64,000 nt of DNA from Kordiimonadaceae bacterium (GTDB taxonomy: Bacteria; Pseudomonadota; Alphaproteobacteria; Sphingomonadales; Kordiimonadaceae), in the NCBI GenBank assembly GCA_017640725.1, contig JAEPQB010000003.1, positions 248,001 through 312,000 of the forward strand, written 5' to 3'. The notes beneath the pieces were generated by a model. That model was not told the DNA's origin. It saw only the letters and a list, made by a program, of their open reading frames with translations, and did not search any database. The position numbers and the translations under genes are program-made. Below are positions 63,479 through 64,000 of this stretch, in pieces; position 1 is the first letter of the stretch; the number at the start of each line of letters is the position of its first letter.

Positions 63479-63507
63479 GTTCTATTTTCGATTATATGTT
63501 TTGTCAA
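63479..63507 (-). promoter_or_regulatory. Promoter-like sequence for the minus-strand small ORF
   Basis: On the minus strand TTGACA (63507-63502), a 17-bp spacer and TAGAAC (63484-63479, four of six consensus bases). The predicted leader before the ATG is about 20 nt and holds the ribosome-binding site. Confidence 0.5.
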
Positions 63508-63651
63508 GAACAAAAAAAGAACAAAAGGCCAAATATTGCGAATTGGGGACCAGCATAAATTCCAGCTGCTCCATTGGCAGAGCGCGTTTTTGCTGATAGA
63601 AAGGGGGCAAGTGAGCTGATCTTTCAGCGAAAAGAATGAACGAGAAAATTG

Positions 63652-64000
63652 ATGTCTCTGGATACAACAGTAAACCAGAGCGCGGAACGTCAGTCCGGCG
63701 AGACAGATAAAAGCCGGAAGAACAGGGCCAAAAACAGGGAAGCTGAACCCAATAAGGCCCCATTTGACGACCGAGACCAAGATGTCTCCCGCGCCAAGAA
63801 CAAGAGTTCCGAAAAACGCTCCAAGTTTGGAAAGCGCGGAAAATCTTTCAGATCTGGCAATAACAAAGGCGCTGGCCATCGCAATGATGATGGTGGCTCA
63901 TCCAGTAAAAGTTCGTCTGGTAAAGATCAAAAACACCCTGCGGACAATTCGGCTAAACCCGTCAAACAAAAACGCGCCCCGCGTCATCGCAAAAGTTTCA
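63652..64000 (+). CDS. N-terminal part of a basic, low-complexity protein (cut by window edge)
   Basis: An open frame of 116 codons to the window end, starting MSLDTTVNQSAERQSGETDK. It is rich in Lys, Arg, Ser, Asn and Gly (KRSKFGKRGKSFRSGNNKG, SSSKSSSGKDQ), so likely disordered and RNA-binding. Such N-terminal extensions occur on alphaproteobacterial 23S rRNA pseudouridine synthases and RNA helicases, but no diagnostic domain is within the window. ATG 63652 has only a weak GAG upstream. Confidence 0.6.
   Translation, partial: MSLDTTVNQSAERQSGETDKSRKNRAKNREAEPNKAPFDDRDQDVSRAKNKSSEKRSKFGKRGKSFRSGNNKGAGHRNDDGGSSSKSSSGKDQKHPADNSAKPVKQKRAPRHRKSF

Noticed and set aside
63242-63619. Plus-strand frame of 125 codons starting at TTG
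   Set aside because: It has no ribosome-binding site, covers the promoter and coding part of the better supported minus-strand small ORF, and has no recognisable domain.

Overview
The window reads as chromosomal DNA of an alphaproteobacterium, probably marine or free-living and motile. The main evidence is the flagellar export block lying directly against a CckA-type hybrid histidine kinase, followed by recA, alaS and an NADP isocitrate dehydrogenase. Further support comes from the short-form phosphatidylserine decarboxylase with its synthase and from a perfect CtrA-type TTAA-N7-TTAAC box. Genus-level assignment (for instance Kordiimonas-like lineages) is only a guess. No rRNA, tRNA, CRISPR array, insertion sequence or prophage was recognised.

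Layout. Positions 1-1420: a GlxA-type regulator cut by the left edge, divergent from a cytochrome P460-like protein. 1754-7894: a complete branched-chain 2-oxoacid dehydrogenase operon (E1 alpha, E1 beta, E2, E3), converging on leucine dehydrogenase across a shared bidirectional terminator. 8124-9808: a prohibitin-like protein and a Phd/VapC-type toxin-antitoxin pair. 9819-16303: a leucine-degradation (liu) operon (carboxyltransferase, hydratase, biotin carboxylase, isovaleryl-CoA dehydrogenase, possibly a hydrolase), divergent from a LysR regulator. Together these two blocks carry leucine to HMG-CoA. 17460-24932: an RND efflux pair, an M13 peptidase lipoprotein and small unknown genes. 25200-32231: threonine ammonia-lyase, then a TetR-controlled unit of TonB-dependent receptor, acyl-CoA ligase and alpha/beta hydrolase. 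32255-43692: mixed periplasmic enzymes (DsrE-like, DPP-IV-like peptidase, amidohydrolase, sulfatase, sugar-lactonase-like beta-propeller), RF3, and a candidate sRNA. 43693-51314: fliP-fliO-flhX on one strand, flgB-flgC-fliE-fliQ-fliR-flhB-cckA on the other. 51482-62877: recA, alaS, a potassium-channel-like protein, icd, a LOG protein, a LysM protein, psd-pssA, and a SPOR-like lipoprotein.

The most unusual part is the right-hand end (62991-63507). It holds a compact, apparently autonomous transcription unit: a promoter-like TTGACA, several consecutive helices including a GNRA hairpin, a 34-codon reading frame, and a strong terminator. Next to it on the other strand is a 60-codon reading frame with its own promoter, ribosome-binding site and terminator. 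Other notable points are an orphan C-rich sRNA candidate at 35848-35975, a channel gene whose strong ribosome-binding site faces a non-standard start codon, and several palindromic operators whose symmetry can be read directly.
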